Below, piece after piece: positions 8,365 through 17,330 of a DNA stretch of 52,051 bases. The notes under the pieces were generated by a model. The model made no database searches. It worked only from the letters and a program-made list of their open reading frames with translations, and had not been told where the DNA came from. Every line of letters starts with the position of its first letter. The stretch's first letter is position 1. Source of the stretch: Clostridia bacterium (GTDB lineage Bacteria; Bacillota; Clostridia; UMGS1883); contig JAFTOF010000004.1 of the NCBI GenBank assembly GCA_017451505.1, positions 1 through 52,051 on the forward strand, in the 5' to 3' direction. Both the position numbers and the translations under genes were made by a program.

Positions 8365-9423
8365 TTATCTTCTGTACAATTTATACTGCTGTGCCTTTTT
8401 GTAGTCGTAATCGCTGGTATGAAGTCCTTCGGGAAGCCCTAAAATTTCTGCACCTTCCTTGTCGAGAATTCCGCTTTGCTTCCACTTTAAGAGTGCATTA
8501 TCGATTTTATCCTGTTCCTCTTTACGTTTTTCCTGCTGACGGCTATCTTCAAGCTTTTGCATCTGAAGGTCGTAATCTCTTTCATCACGAAGAATATCCC
8601 TCTCTTCCTCGTGCTGACGATATTCGTTTTCAAGGCTGTCGATATAGGCATCATAAGAAAATTCACGTTCTGTATTATACTGTTTTAAGGAATCAAGATA
8701 TTTTGTATACTCCTTATCCGAAAGTTCGCTCAGTATACTTAGCTGCTTTTCCTTAATTCCAAGCTGTTCAAGATATTTGTCAAAGGCTTTGCTGTAAAGC
8801 TCAGGAATCTTGTCAGTCATCTTTTTATTGTAATAATCAAGGCTCTGGGATGCTGCAGTAGCTGCATAGCTTGAAGCAATGCCGCCTGTATTTGCGGAAA
8901 GCTCTCCCAGAAGGTCTTCCATGGCACGTTTTCCCTCCCTCTTATACTGCTCCTGATAGTACTTATAAAGCTCGTCCTGTTCAGGATTATACCTGAAATC
9001 CCTGATGCTTCTGATTTCTCTTATAAGATCATTTATGTCATCGCTGTAGCTGTCCCTGTATTCAGGTATACGCTCAGCATAGGAAAAGTCGCTTCCTCTT
9101 ATATATCTTACGGCGGCATCATAAACATCGTCGTACGCATACTGGCTAAGCCCCTGTGTTCCGCTTGCCTTCTGGATTCTCTTTTTGAGAGTATCGGCAA
9201 CGTCCTTTCTTGATGCACCGCTTGAAATCTGACTGCGTATTACATTGGAATAATCGGTCTTGTCAAGCCAACCGCTGTAATTATTTGTTTTGGCGGTGCT
9301 AAGTCCTTCGCCGTCAATCTTTTCATTTCGGCTTTTCTCATATTTGGCGGCACTTTCGTAGTCGCCGTTTTTTACCGCTTCGTTAATTTTTGCCTGATAG
9401 TCGGTATCTTTGTTATAGCTCAT
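8365..9423 (-). CDS. Phage virion-associated coiled-coil protein
   Basis: This 352-residue, highly charged, mostly helical protein has a central block (YNPEQDELYKYYQEQYKREG, then GGIASSYAATAASQSLDYY) typical of a structural protein that recurs near the capsid genes of Firmicute phages. The C-terminal 150 residues form a long, glutamate- and arginine-rich coiled coil. A role as an internal or tail-associated virion protein fits, but its exact place in the particle is unknown. The ATG at 9423 was chosen because AGGGGG lies about 7 bases upstream; the ATG at 9429 abuts that site. It overlaps the preceding small gene by 11 bases. It is the last phage gene before the nfn insertion. Confidence 0.65.
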   Translation of the reverse strand: MSYNKDTDYQAKINEAVKNGDYESAAKYEKSRNEKIDGEGLSTAKTNNYSGWLDKTDYSNVIRSQISSGASRKDVADTLKKRIQKASGTQGLSQYAYDDVYDAAVRYIRGSDFSYAERIPEYRDSYSDDINDLIREIRSIRDFRYNPEQDELYKYYQEQYKREGKRAMEDLLGELSANTGGIASSYAATAASQSLDYYNKKMTDKIPELYSKAFDKYLEQLGIKEKQLSILSELSDKEYTKYLDSLKQYNTEREFSYDAYIDSLENEYRQHEEERDILRDERDYDLQMQKLEDSRQQEKRKEEQDKIDNALLKWKQSGILDKEGAEILGLPEGLHTSDYDYKKAQQYKLYRR

Positions 9424-9598
9424 TTTCATCCCCCTTATAAATATTTGTTTTGCTTAAATCAATCTCAATTATGTTGGAACTGTCAAGATGTGTTAATATA
9501 TACTCCAAAAGTTCTTGGTTTGACCGCAGATAGTCCTCTATGATACGCACGGCTTCCTCTGCTGACTTTCCGTTTAAATCCGATAGCTGCATAAACAT
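9413..9598 (-). CDS. Small phage protein of unknown function
   Basis: This 61-residue acidic, helical protein starts MFMQLSDLNGKSAEEAVR. No known domain was recognised. The ATG at 9598 has AGGAG 8 bases upstream; a GTG at 9607 would overlap that site. It lies 11 bases after the propeller-like tail protein and overlaps the start of the coiled-coil virion protein, so it belongs to the structural operon. A small connector or chaperone is possible, but that is a guess from position only. Confidence 0.6.
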   Translation of the reverse strand: MFMQLSDLNGKSAEEAVRIIEDYLRSNQELLEYILTHLDSSNIIEIDLSKTNIYKGDENEL

Positions 9599-9609
9599 AG
9601 CTCTCACTC

Positions 9610-11391
9610 CTAATTTACTGAAAATTCCCTTGTTATGGATTCAAGAAGGCACTTTCCTTTTCCCGAAAGCCTTAGCTTTACACTGTGACAGCTTTTTATA
9701 ACGCAGGGGATATTCAAATATTTCTTCTCATCTGCATAGCAGGTATGAACATCCTGCCACGGACCGTTGTCACAGCTTACCTGAGTATTTATGTATGCAT
9801 TTTCAAAGAGATGTACACTTATATAGAGTCTTGTATAATTTTTGGTCTTGTAGTAATCCTCATCAAAGGGGCAGAGAGTAATACTCCACTGTGCCTCATC
9901 ATCTGTTTCCTCTAAAAGTTTTTCCACGCCGTGAGGGTGCAAGCGATATAAATTTCCGCCATAGGAAGAATAGCCTATAATGTCCCTCACTCCTGATTTG
10001 CTCCACAGGTTTCTTTCCATATCCCATACAAATTCCTCTCTGCCTTCCTCTGTGTCGGCAGAGATATAGAATCGTTTCCCATCACTTCCCGAAACTGCGT
10101 TATCCATTGTAATTCCCGTAAGTTTTTGAGAAATACATTGGGGTACTCCGCCGTAAAATGTGTAAATTCCTCCGCTTCCCTTATATATAATTCTGCCTCC
10201 GGTACTTACGATGCTTTTTGAATCGGTGGCAAGTACTCCGCCTCCGTAGCTTTCTGTGAGCTGGAAATTTGACGGACGGTTTCCGTAGAGCTTAAAACAA
10301 CCGTTTTCCTTGAAGAATAAACAACAGTTACCAAAGGGTACACAAGCTGTAAAATCTCCTGCGGAATTTGACATTACACTGAAGCTGTCGGTGGACAAAT
10401 TCTTGTATACGAAGAAGTTTGTCATATCACCCAGTGCCGAGGCGTATATAGTATTTCCCTCACAGCCCCACAGCCTGTTTTCATAACTGCATACGCAGGA
10501 AAAATCGGGAATCTTCCGCTTAATTGTAATTACGGCGGTTTCCTGTACCTCTGTAAAGGTTTCATTGGAAAACCAAAGAGCCGATGCCGATGCAGCAACA
10601 ATCTGTGCCGTTTTGTTATTACCTTGCAATATCTTGCATCCCGATATTTCCACCACATCTCCGCTCTTTAGCTGTGAGAAAAAATTTTCCATGCAGTTAT
10701 TTACGGTTACAAGTTCATTATCCACCAGAAAGTTACCTGTTTTTTCATCCTCACTGATGCTCACAACACGCCTGTACTGATTTTTTTCACACTTTTCCCT
10801 GAATATGACATTAGGGGTAAGCTCTTGTACTTTCATGAGCTTAAAGCCCGAAAAGGTATATTCCGCATCCTGACATGTTACAGTGCTATAAGTAAAAACA
10901 TTTGTATTTTTGGGAAGTGTAAGCATTTCCACTGCAACTTTTTCTTCACTATGGACGGTGGGAACTGTAATAGAGTTTTTTGTAAAAGTTACCGTTATTC
11001 CCTCTATGCTTTTGCACTCTCCCTCAAGATTTCCCGTCTCTCCCGTTTTGGTATCGTAAAAAATCTTATCAGGGAAAACCGCAATTTTATCACCTAAAAT
11101 TGCGAGATTTTTTCTTCCTGGGGTGAGCGTTGCCACCTTTTTACGGTCATAGTACAGTTCTCCCTCTGCGGCAATACATTCTTTTCTTCCAAAAATCATT
11201 GCCGAGGGAGAGTTGCACTCAAACACCGTCTCACTTTTCTGTCTCTGGGTAATGGCAGGGAAGTTCAGATGTGAGATTCCGCTGCACTCACAAAGCTCCC
11301 CCTCCGAATAATCCTGAAGCATATTAATGCCCCCAAAGTATGTGGTACTCTTTTTATACCTGCTGCCGCCTTTAATTATGGGAAGATGCAT
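9610..11391 (-). CDS. Phage tail-hub / beta-propeller-like structural protein
   Basis: This 593-residue protein is beta-rich. It contains repeated blade-like segments, for example YENRLWGCEGNTIYASALGDMTNF (near 300), NCCLFFKENGCFKLYG and GRIIYKGSGGIYTFYGG. The phrase about an entry that reads like 'rendering a named instrument value' is typical of podovirus tail-hub proteins related in position to P22 gp10. The ATG at 11391 is preceded by AAGGAGGGG. It follows the short connector-like protein and precedes the virion proteins. In podoviruses the hub closes the portal after packaging; that role here is inferred from gene order and fold impression, not from a catalytic motif. Confidence 0.6.
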   Translation of the reverse strand: MHLPIIKGGSRYKKSTTYFGGINMLQDYSEGELCECSGISHLNFPAITQRQKSETVFECNSPSAMIFGRKECIAAEGELYYDRKKVATLTPGRKNLAILGDKIAVFPDKIFYDTKTGETGNLEGECKSIEGITVTFTKNSITVPTVHSEEKVAVEMLTLPKNTNVFTYSTVTCQDAEYTFSGFKLMKVQELTPNVIFREKCEKNQYRRVVSISEDEKTGNFLVDNELVTVNNCMENFFSQLKSGDVVEISGCKILQGNNKTAQIVAASASALWFSNETFTEVQETAVITIKRKIPDFSCVCSYENRLWGCEGNTIYASALGDMTNFFVYKNLSTDSFSVMSNSAGDFTACVPFGNCCLFFKENGCFKLYGNRPSNFQLTESYGGGVLATDSKSIVSTGGRIIYKGSGGIYTFYGGVPQCISQKLTGITMDNAVSGSDGKRFYISADTEEGREEFVWDMERNLWSKSGVRDIIGYSSYGGNLYRLHPHGVEKLLEETDDEAQWSITLCPFDEDYYKTKNYTRLYISVHLFENAYINTQVSCDNGPWQDVHTCYADEKKYLNIPCVIKSCHSVKLRLSGKGKCLLESITREFSVN

Positions 11392-11403
11392 ACCTACCCC
11401 TCC

Positions 11404-11757
11404 TTAACATATAAAATTCTGTCTGGGCGGGAGATTATTTCTGAGGTAATTTTTCCTAAATTCCGAATATGCCTGCTCGAACAAAATTGCAGATGCACTG
11501 TAGTTTGCCATTTCTCCGCTGAAAAAGTCGCTCATGGCAATAATGTACAATTCATATATGTTGTCGTAAGGCTCTCCCACCAAAAGCTCCCTTTCTCCGT
11601 CTTCGGGGAAAGAATATGGCTTAAATTCATTGTTCTGCATGGTTTCACGCATTATTTTTCCGTCAAGTTCACTGAGCCATAGGCACTTGATGGCATCGGG
11701 TATAGTGTCGGGGTGGAGCTTTGCAGTATGCTCTATTACAGAGTTAATTGTACGCAT
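11404..11757 (-). CDS. Putative head-tail connector / tail accessory protein
   Basis: This 117-residue helical protein contains LWLSELDGKIMRE near residue 25 and EPYDNIYELYIIAMSDFFSGEMANYSAS near 62. This pattern is seen in small connector proteins (gp4-like position) of Firmicute podovirus-type modules. The ATG at 11757 shares one base with the stop of the collagen-like gene (TGATG), which implies translational coupling. An upstream ATG at 11778 would extend it by seven residues but overlaps the AAGGAG site. It probably seals or extends the portal before the tail hub binds; this role is inferred. Confidence 0.62.
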   Translation of the reverse strand: MRTINSVIEHTAKLHPDTIPDAIKCLWLSELDGKIMRETMQNNEFKPYSFPEDGERELLVGEPYDNIYELYIIAMSDFFSGEMANYSASAILFEQAYSEFRKNYLRNNLPPRQNFIC

Positions 11758-12866
11758 CAATTCCCACACTCCTTCCATTTACCGTCTGCAAAAACATATA
11801 CCCCTTCCGAAGCGTCATAAAGCTTTACTGCGGGAGACGATTCATACTCGGTATTTTCTACCACGGTATCATAAGGAAGAACTATTGCCGGTCTTAAAGG
11901 ATACTGTCCATTCTTTTTACTGCTGCTGAGAGTTCCTGTGTTTGACACTGAGTAGTAAACGTTGGTTTCTGACAAAGTTCTTGTGAAATACATACTTTTT
12001 GTGGTTGTGTTCTTCCTTGCTGCACAACGCAGTTCGTCTGAGGAGAAATACTCCATAGAATAAAGTTCTGAACGAGAGAGCAGAAAGCATCTTCGCAAAA
12101 AATTGTTTTCAATGGGTACCGAAAGGAGAAGTTTTTTTATTCTTTCGGGAAAAAGATTTACAAACATTGTTTCAAGGAAGACATCTGTATCACTCATAAT
12201 ATATGTAGTATGGTTATCAGCGTCTAACTGCAGAATCATATCAGTAAGGTTTTTTCTGATAAGCGTAACACTGTTTTCACCATGAAAGTTTTTTCCGCTA
12301 ATGATATATTCGCATTCGCTTTCTCCCTCAGTTACCAAAAATGAAGTTCCGACTGCACACTCGCCAAGCTTTTTACCGTTTTCCTCACCCATTATAATGC
12401 AGATATCGCCGTTTGCACCGTTTTCGGGCAAAGCTGTGGCAATTGACACATTACGCACACAGGGAAGATTCAGGGAATTTTCACCTGCATCAAGTGCACC
12501 CGACAATCTTCCACCTTCTTTTTTGATACAGGCATCTGCAAGGTTTTTTGCGTAAGCAAATATATCCTGATTTATCCCCTGTGAATCGTATACTGCGGAC
12601 TTCATATCGCCGTCAGCGTCTTTTCCGTCATGGCCGCGGGGAATGGAAAAGTTGAGAACGGGATTTAACACATCATCCGTATTTAATTCCACATAGGCTT
12701 CCTCTGATGAGGGAAGCGTTTTCGTATTACCTATTGTAAAAACGGGCGTTTGAGCATCGCTTCCTTTTTCTCCTCTTTCCCCTCTATCGCCCTTGTCACC
12801 CTTTGCACCTGTATCGCCTTTATCGCCTTTGTCGCCTTTTATTCTTCCGAGATTAAAGCTTGCCAT
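11757..12866 (-). CDS. Collagen-like phage fibre with DUF6273-like C-terminus
   Basis: This 369-residue protein begins with a collagen segment (residues about 9-36, repeats such as GDKGDKGDTGAKGDKGDRG). A middle region follows that resembles a phage head-fibre or trimer stalk. The C-terminal 130 residues contain FLLSRSELYSMEYFSSDELR, then a segment ending LRPAIVLPYD. This order matches the DUF6273 or C-type-lectin-like ligand-binding modules often found on clostridial fibres. No reverse transcriptase or template repeat is nearby, so there is no sign of a diversity-generating system. It is coupled to the connector gene by a one-base overlap and lies 15 bases downstream of a 93-residue structural protein. 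Confidence 0.7.
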   Translation of the reverse strand: MASFNLGRIKGDKGDKGDTGAKGDKGDRGERGEKGSDAQTPVFTIGNTKTLPSSEEAYVELNTDDVLNPVLNFSIPRGHDGKDADGDMKSAVYDSQGINQDIFAYAKNLADACIKKEGGRLSGALDAGENSLNLPCVRNVSIATALPENGANGDICIIMGEENGKKLGECAVGTSFLVTEGESECEYIISGKNFHGENSVTLIRKNLTDMILQLDADNHTTYIMSDTDVFLETMFVNLFPERIKKLLLSVPIENNFLRRCFLLSRSELYSMEYFSSDELRCAARKNTTTKSMYFTRTLSETNVYYSVSNTGTLSSSKKNGQYPLRPAIVLPYDTVVENTEYESSPAVKLYDASEGVYVFADGKWKECGN

Positions 12867-12881
12867 AGGCCATACCTCCCT

Positions 12882-13163
12882 TTAAATATTTCTTGCGGCT
12901 GCCTGGGCAAAAAATTCATCGGACGTACTCTCCATAAGACGGGCAGTCTTTACATCCTGCTTCATTGAAAGGGCGATTATGTCCGCAAACTTCTTTTTGA
13001 TTTTTACCTTTTTACCACGGGCAATAACACAGCTTTCACCGTTCACTGCTACAAAAACATTGTCCTTGTAGTCCTTATTGTCACGGAAAAGCTCAATTTC
13101 CACCAATGAATTTTCATCAACGACCTTAGCCTTTGTTTTTTCCAAAGTATTTTTAGTTGCCAT
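12882..13163 (-). CDS. Small phage structural protein, likely head-associated
   Basis: This 93-residue protein has the features of small capsid or head-completion proteins next to N4-gp56-type capsids: a lysine-rich N-terminus, a beta segment VFVAVNGESCVIARGKKVKIKKKFADII and a helical end. No motif gives a precise role. The ATG has AGGAGGA 7-8 bases upstream. It is separated from the capsid gene by a 154-base gap that holds a very long hairpin, so its level relative to capsid may be set there. Confidence 0.6.
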   Translation of the reverse strand: MATKNTLEKTKAKVVDENSLVEIELFRDNKDYKDNVFVAVNGESCVIARGKKVKIKKKFADIIALSMKQDVKTARLMESTSDEFFAQAAARNI

Positions 13164-13201
13164 AAAATATTCCTCCTGTGTTTTATTATGTTATCTGTTT
13201 T

Positions 13202-13312
13202 GGGGATAGGAAAAAATGATTCAGAACGGACAAACTGAGCCAACAAAGCCCATTTATGGGCTTTGTTGGGTTTGTTTGCCTTTTTGCGATCTGGACTTTT
13301 TTTACATCCCCA
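13202..13312. other. Long imperfect hairpin after the capsid gene
   Basis: The apical stem has 14 perfect pairs (13240-13253 with 13256-13269) around a two-base loop. Partial pairing continues outward. GGGGAT at 13202-13207 closes with ATCCCC at 13106+200, i.e. 13306-13311, and an A-run pairs with a T-run just inside. The structure therefore spans about 110 bases. On the minus strand no clean T-run follows it, so it is not a standard terminator. It could act as an attenuator, RNA-stability element or processing site between capsid and the next gene. Confidence 0.7.
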
Positions 13313-13317
13313 ACCTT

Positions 13318-14637
13318 TTAGTTACCGAATGTACTTGCAGTTTCAATACGAATCATGTAAGGTTCTACAAGTCTTACTGCCGCCTTTGTAGCCTTCCAGC
13401 CTGCTGTAGCACGCTGATTAAGAGGGTCGGCACTTCCTGCAGAGCCGAGCTGCTTTACAATGTGCTGCAACCCGCCGCCTGAAATTTCTGTAGTACCATA
13501 AGCATTATCACCGATAATAAGGGTAATATAAACATCACAACCCTTAAAGCCTGCTTCACCGGGGTATAAAACATCACCCTTTGAAGGAGCATTAACAGGT
13601 TCTGCATTAAGATAGAGAGCTTTATTCTCTACATCAACACCGCCTACACTTAATACTTCAATACTGTCTTCCACGCCAAGCTGAATGGTTGCATCCACAA
13701 GTCTTGAAGCGTCTTCCTCGGTAAGAGCCTCCTCTACCACAAGCTTGTACAAGGTTCCTTCTCCATGTGTTGCATTTTCTGCAGCTGAAAGTGTGCTGTA
13801 GGAAGAAACTGTAAGATTTCTGCTTTCTTTGCAAAGATCTTCTGCGTGAATTACCTTTGCTTCGGAGCTTTCAACAAATCTTACGTTCTCAATCTTACCG
13901 ATTTCACCCTGGTAGATACCCTCGGGGTCGGAATAAGTCTTAACATTAATCCACTTGGGATCGCTCATAAGGTCGTATGCAGTATCAGGGTGAATAATAC
14001 CCACATAGCTTCCGTTAATCGTTTCCGCATTCATTTTCTTAATATAACGCACTGCACGTCTTATACTGTCAACTGTAAGATAATGATTACCCGATTCCTT
14101 GCCGCCTGTAAGAAGGCTTCTTGATGCAACCTGTCCCTCGGCAAACTGTACGTTTGTACCGCCGCAGAGAACCTCTCTTGTAATTGCGTCAAGGGTTCTT
14201 CCTGCCTGACCGCCCAGAAGCTTGGTTGCCTGAACAAGATTATTATCGATAGCCGCAAGCATAAGAATGTCGGAAAGCTCGATAAAGCCACCGTACTGCT
14301 TAACCTCTGCCCTTACAACGCCCAGTTCCATCTTCTGACCGTCAGGAGTTACACCCTCCACGAGAGGTGTTGTCATCTTGGGAAGGGGATCATACTTACG
14401 AAATTCAATGGTCTTACCTCCGTTTTTGGGGATTGTACACTTCTGTCCGAACTGGTCATGCACCAGTTTGGGCTCTGCCATATCAATAAGATAGTCTGAA
14501 TAATAGGTCTTCATTTCATTTGAAAGACCGCCTGCTTCACCATAGGAAGCTACTTCACCTGTGTTGGAATTTGCAATACCGTTTGAGGTATGTACAACAT
14601 TGCCTGCAGCAAAATGCTGCAAATTAAACTTAAACAT
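13318..14637 (-). CDS. N4-gp56-family major capsid protein
   Basis: This 439-residue protein begins MFKFNLQHFAAG, the typical start of this clostridial capsid family. It contains GGKTIEFRKYDPLPKMTTPLVEG near residue 73 and the helix-rich LLGGQAGRTLDAITREVL near 140. It also has YVGIIHPDTAYDLMSDPKW near 207, a hallmark of the N4-gp56 group. It would form the icosahedral shell. It follows the scaffold gene after 28 bases and precedes the long hairpin. Length and order (portal, scaffold, capsid) agree with a podovirus-like head module. Confidence 0.88.
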   Translation of the reverse strand: MFKFNLQHFAAGNVVHTSNGIANSNTGEVASYGEAGGLSNEMKTYYSDYLIDMAEPKLVHDQFGQKCTIPKNGGKTIEFRKYDPLPKMTTPLVEGVTPDGQKMELGVVRAEVKQYGGFIELSDILMLAAIDNNLVQATKLLGGQAGRTLDAITREVLCGGTNVQFAEGQVASRSLLTGGKESGNHYLTVDSIRRAVRYIKKMNAETINGSYVGIIHPDTAYDLMSDPKWINVKTYSDPEGIYQGEIGKIENVRFVESSEAKVIHAEDLCKESRNLTVSSYSTLSAAENATHGEGTLYKLVVEEALTEEDASRLVDATIQLGVEDSIEVLSVGGVDVENKALYLNAEPVNAPSKGDVLYPGEAGFKGCDVYITLIIGDNAYGTTEISGGGLQHIVKQLGSAGSADPLNQRATAGWKATKAAVRLVEPYMIRIETASTFGN

Positions 14638-14665
14638 TTACTTCATCCTTTCTCTTTCTTTATTT

Positions 14666-15364
14666 TCAGAAACTGATTCTTTCTCCCTTTGCTGCTCGCT
14701 TTGCAAGCTCCGCCCTCTGCTTTTTATTAAGCTTTGAAATATTGCTTGAAAGAATAATTCCGCCTGCGTCCTCGCTTCCGTTTTCAATTGGGCGGTTTCC
14801 CTTAAGTCTGATTGAATCAACCACCATTTTTTCCGCATTCTTTGAATTCTTGTCCAAAATGGAGTCAATATTCAGTACCTCGTAGGCGGTTTTCATTCCC
14901 ACGCCAAGCTTCAAAAGCCTGCAAAATTCAGGGTTTTCAAGTTCTTTCTTAATGTCGAAATCACTGTACAACTTCTTTGTTTCCTCTGCCTGCTGCTTCC
15001 ACTGACCTACAAGAGAATTAACCTCTGTATCGTGCATCGCTCTTGTACGCTCCTTCTTAAGGTAGCTATTTTCGGCAAGAAGCCTTTCTATAACTCTCGC
15101 AGCTTTTTCTGTTGTTTCCTTCATACCTTTCACCTCCTTAAGTCTTTTTGTGATGATTTTCTGCACAGCCTTATCAAACTGCTCCTTGTATTTGCCTTTA
15201 ATAAGGGCACGAAATCCATCATCTTTGTTTTTTGTGTCTTCGGCGTCAAGACCTTCTTCGCCCGCGGGCAGCCGGCTGTCTGCTACCATTTTTTCAGCCT
15301 CTTTACTATCTCCGCTCTGCGCGCTTTCGGCAGAGATTGCAAGCATTTCTTCCTCTTTTTTCAT
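14666..15364 (-). CDS. Phage scaffolding protein
   Basis: This 232-residue, strongly charged and helical protein has the segment FRALIKGKYKEQFDKAVQKI near residue 51 and a coiled coil around 85-130. It ends with a basic stretch KLNKKQRAELAKRAAKGERI that could bind capsid or RNA. Size, composition and its place just before the major capsid gene are those of an internal scaffold that guides shell assembly and then leaves. AAAGGA precedes the ATG by about 9 bases. Confidence 0.72.
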   Translation of the reverse strand: MKKEEEMLAISAESAQSGDSKEAEKMVADSRLPAGEEGLDAEDTKNKDDGFRALIKGKYKEQFDKAVQKIITKRLKEVKGMKETTEKAARVIERLLAENSYLKKERTRAMHDTEVNSLVGQWKQQAEETKKLYSDFDIKKELENPEFCRLLKLGVGMKTAYEVLNIDSILDKNSKNAEKMVVDSIRLKGNRPIENGSEDAGGIILSSNISKLNKKQRAELAKRAAKGERISF

Positions 15365-15365
15365 A

Positions 15366-15665
15366 TCAATTCATCCTTTCATTAAGCGTAATATTTTTGG
15401 GATGCTCCCTTTCTATTTCTCTTATACCGGAAAGCACCATATTAAAAGCTCCCTCCGTATGCCGTCCTCCTGTTATGGCAAGGCGTAAACCGTTTTGGTT
15501 GGATGTATTTTTAAGCTTTATTACTCTGTCGTCCTTTTCTACAAGGGATAAAAGTGCATTGTAGAGAGTTTCTATTTTAGAATATATTTTCCTGTCTTTA
15601 AGGCTTCTCCCCTTAATTTTCAGGTAAAAGGAATTTTTTTGCCCCAGTGCCGTTACTTGTATCAT
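15366..15665 (-). CDS. Small phage protein of unknown function, overlapping portal
   Basis: This 99-residue basic protein has no recognised domain; a short RHTEGAFNMVLSGIREIE helix is its most distinctive part. It overlaps the 3' end of the portal gene by 53 bases in another frame. The ATG at 15665 is still favoured, because GGGAGG lies 9 bases ahead inside the portal gene. It ends one base before the scaffold gene's ATG. Being retained between portal and scaffold suggests a head-assembly role, without proof. Confidence 0.55.
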   Translation of the reverse strand: MIQVTALGQKNSFYLKIKGRSLKDRKIYSKIETLYNALLSLVEKDDRVIKLKNTSNQNGLRLAITGGRHTEGAFNMVLSGIREIEREHPKNITLNERMN

Positions 15666-17310
15666 TAACTGCTACCTCCCTGCTTTGATTTGCTATTTCT
15701 CTTATTTTTGCTTCAATTGCCGCTTTACCGTCAAAATCCATGATTTCAAGTGCACTTAATGACTGCACCGCATTTTGAGGATTAAAGAATCCTATGTTAA
15801 AAAGCTCCTTTGCAAGTTCATTTTGTGAAAGACGGCTGTAGGGACTCTTTTTCTGGGTTTTTACGGCAATATCAAATACGCTTTTACGGTATCCATTCCC
15901 CTTTTGAGGAATTCTGATATTTGTATTGCTGTACTGGGTAAATCCGTAACCGCCGTCGGGATTATTTATACGGAAGTTTCTTAGCTCCGTGTAAAACTGA
16001 CGGATAAGCTCTATGCACAGATAATTTATCTTGGTATAGGCACGGTAGGTTGCCTTGAGCATATCACGGCTGACCTTATTTCCCGCTTCCTGCAGTGCCG
16101 CTATTGCCGATGCCGCAGTTACGCCGTTCACGGCGGCACCTCGGTTAAAGTCACTGTTAGAGCTTGTTTCTTTAAGTTCGTCTATTTTCATTCTAAGCAT
16201 TTCCATGCTGGCGGGAGGAAGCTGCATCACGCTTATAGGACGCAGCCTTTCCTCATTAATATCACCCTCAACATGTACTATGGGACGTGACCAATCGAGA
16301 AATTCGTTTTCATTTACCCCTGCACTGATTTTTGCAAAATATCTGGGTTTTGACGCCATCAGCGTATTTTCCAAAATGGCATCGTTAAGCTTGTCAATAT
16401 ACATCTGAGGATTTTTTGTAATTGCCACAAAACCAAAGCCCGCAGGTGTTCCCTCCTCGGGAAATAAGCTGTCAAGAACTACGGGGTATTCTCCGTGGTC
16501 GTACCAGCCTCTATAGGCATATTCCTCTAAGTTTTCGGAAGCAAACAGGAGATTTTCCCCCACGAATTTGCAGTAATGAAGAAGTGTTTTTCCATTTTCA
16601 TTCCTCACTTTATAGTACCAGTCCACCACCGCTACTTTTCCTGACGTGTCAACAGTGCTGTCATAAATGTATTCTTTAATATCTACACTGTTTCCCAAAT
16701 CCTTGCCACGGAGAGATGGGTATTCACATTCTAAAACATCCTGATCGCGAAGGCTTACAATAAAAAGATTTCTGCTTTTCTGGATATCTGTAATACCCGG
16801 CTCCCAAAAGATATTCAAAAGGTCAATTTTCTTTATCTGAATATCTCCAAGCCCTCCTTCAAGCTCGCTGTTCCAGAAAACTCCGTAAGCACAACAGCCG
16901 TGTTTAAGCTTATACCACCAGTTATTTGAATATATTTCCTCAAAATTGTTGTGTTCCATAATTGCGGGAATAATGGCAGAAAGCTTCTTTGCCTCCTCCT
17001 CATCGTCCTTCTCCCTCGGGAGAACGGTTGCTTCCGGAAAGCTGTCCATTGCATCTGCATGCTTGTTTGCCAGTGCATTAAAAAGCCATGCACTGCTGCT
17101 TCCTGTGCCTTCCTTTTCCGTCTTTTCTTTGCTGTAGTCCTTATGCCTAAGCTTCCACCACTGCTCGTTCTCCACAATTCGGTCCTCTAATGCTGCTTTG
17201 GCATTTTTATAATCCTTTAATATCTGTCCCGCCATTACAATTTCGCTTTCGCCGATTTTTCGCTTTGAGGCAAAATCGCTTTTGGGGGCAAAAAAACTAC
17301 TTATCTTCAA
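15613..17310 (-). CDS. Phage portal protein (podovirus/P22-like)
   Basis: This 565-residue protein would form the dodecameric DNA channel at one capsid vertex. Diagnostic parts are NEQWWKLRHKDYS near residue 48 and the WLFNALANKHADAMDSFPEA helix. Further on are FGFVAITKNPQMYIDKLNDAI near 295 and GVTAASAIAALQEAGNKVSRDM near 405, the region of the long portal stem. The start is a TTG at 17310 with AAAGGAGAGG directly ahead; no suitable ATG lies nearby. It sits 20 bases after the small terminase, the standard packaging order. It appears intact. Confidence 0.85.
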   Translation of the reverse strand: MKISSFFAPKSDFASKRKIGESEIVMAGQILKDYKNAKAALEDRIVENEQWWKLRHKDYSKEKTEKEGTGSSSAWLFNALANKHADAMDSFPEATVLPREKDDEEEAKKLSAIIPAIMEHNNFEEIYSNNWWYKLKHGCCAYGVFWNSELEGGLGDIQIKKIDLLNIFWEPGITDIQKSRNLFIVSLRDQDVLECEYPSLRGKDLGNSVDIKEYIYDSTVDTSGKVAVVDWYYKVRNENGKTLLHYCKFVGENLLFASENLEEYAYRGWYDHGEYPVVLDSLFPEEGTPAGFGFVAITKNPQMYIDKLNDAILENTLMASKPRYFAKISAGVNENEFLDWSRPIVHVEGDINEERLRPISVMQLPPASMEMLRMKIDELKETSSNSDFNRGAAVNGVTAASAIAALQEAGNKVSRDMLKATYRAYTKINYLCIELIRQFYTELRNFRINNPDGGYGFTQYSNTNIRIPQKGNGYRKSVFDIAVKTQKKSPYSRLSQNELAKELFNIGFFNPQNAVQSLSALEIMDFDGKAAIEAKIREIANQSREVAVNDTSNGTGAKKFLLPEN

Positions 17311-17330
17311 TTTTTTCCTCTCCTTTGTAA

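Noticed and set aside
11757..12866. Diversity-generating retroelement target
   Set aside because: The lectin-like C-terminus is suggestive, but there is no reverse transcriptase gene and no template repeat in the cluster.
14638..14868. 76-codon minus-strand frame between scaffold and capsid
   Set aside because: It overlaps the scaffold gene in another frame, is mostly low-complexity Arg/Glu and adds nothing the scaffold does not explain.
15366..17310. Frameshift at the portal-small-gene overlap
   Set aside because: The 53-base overlap is explained by a separate start with a good GGGAGG site, and the portal C-terminus ends naturally.
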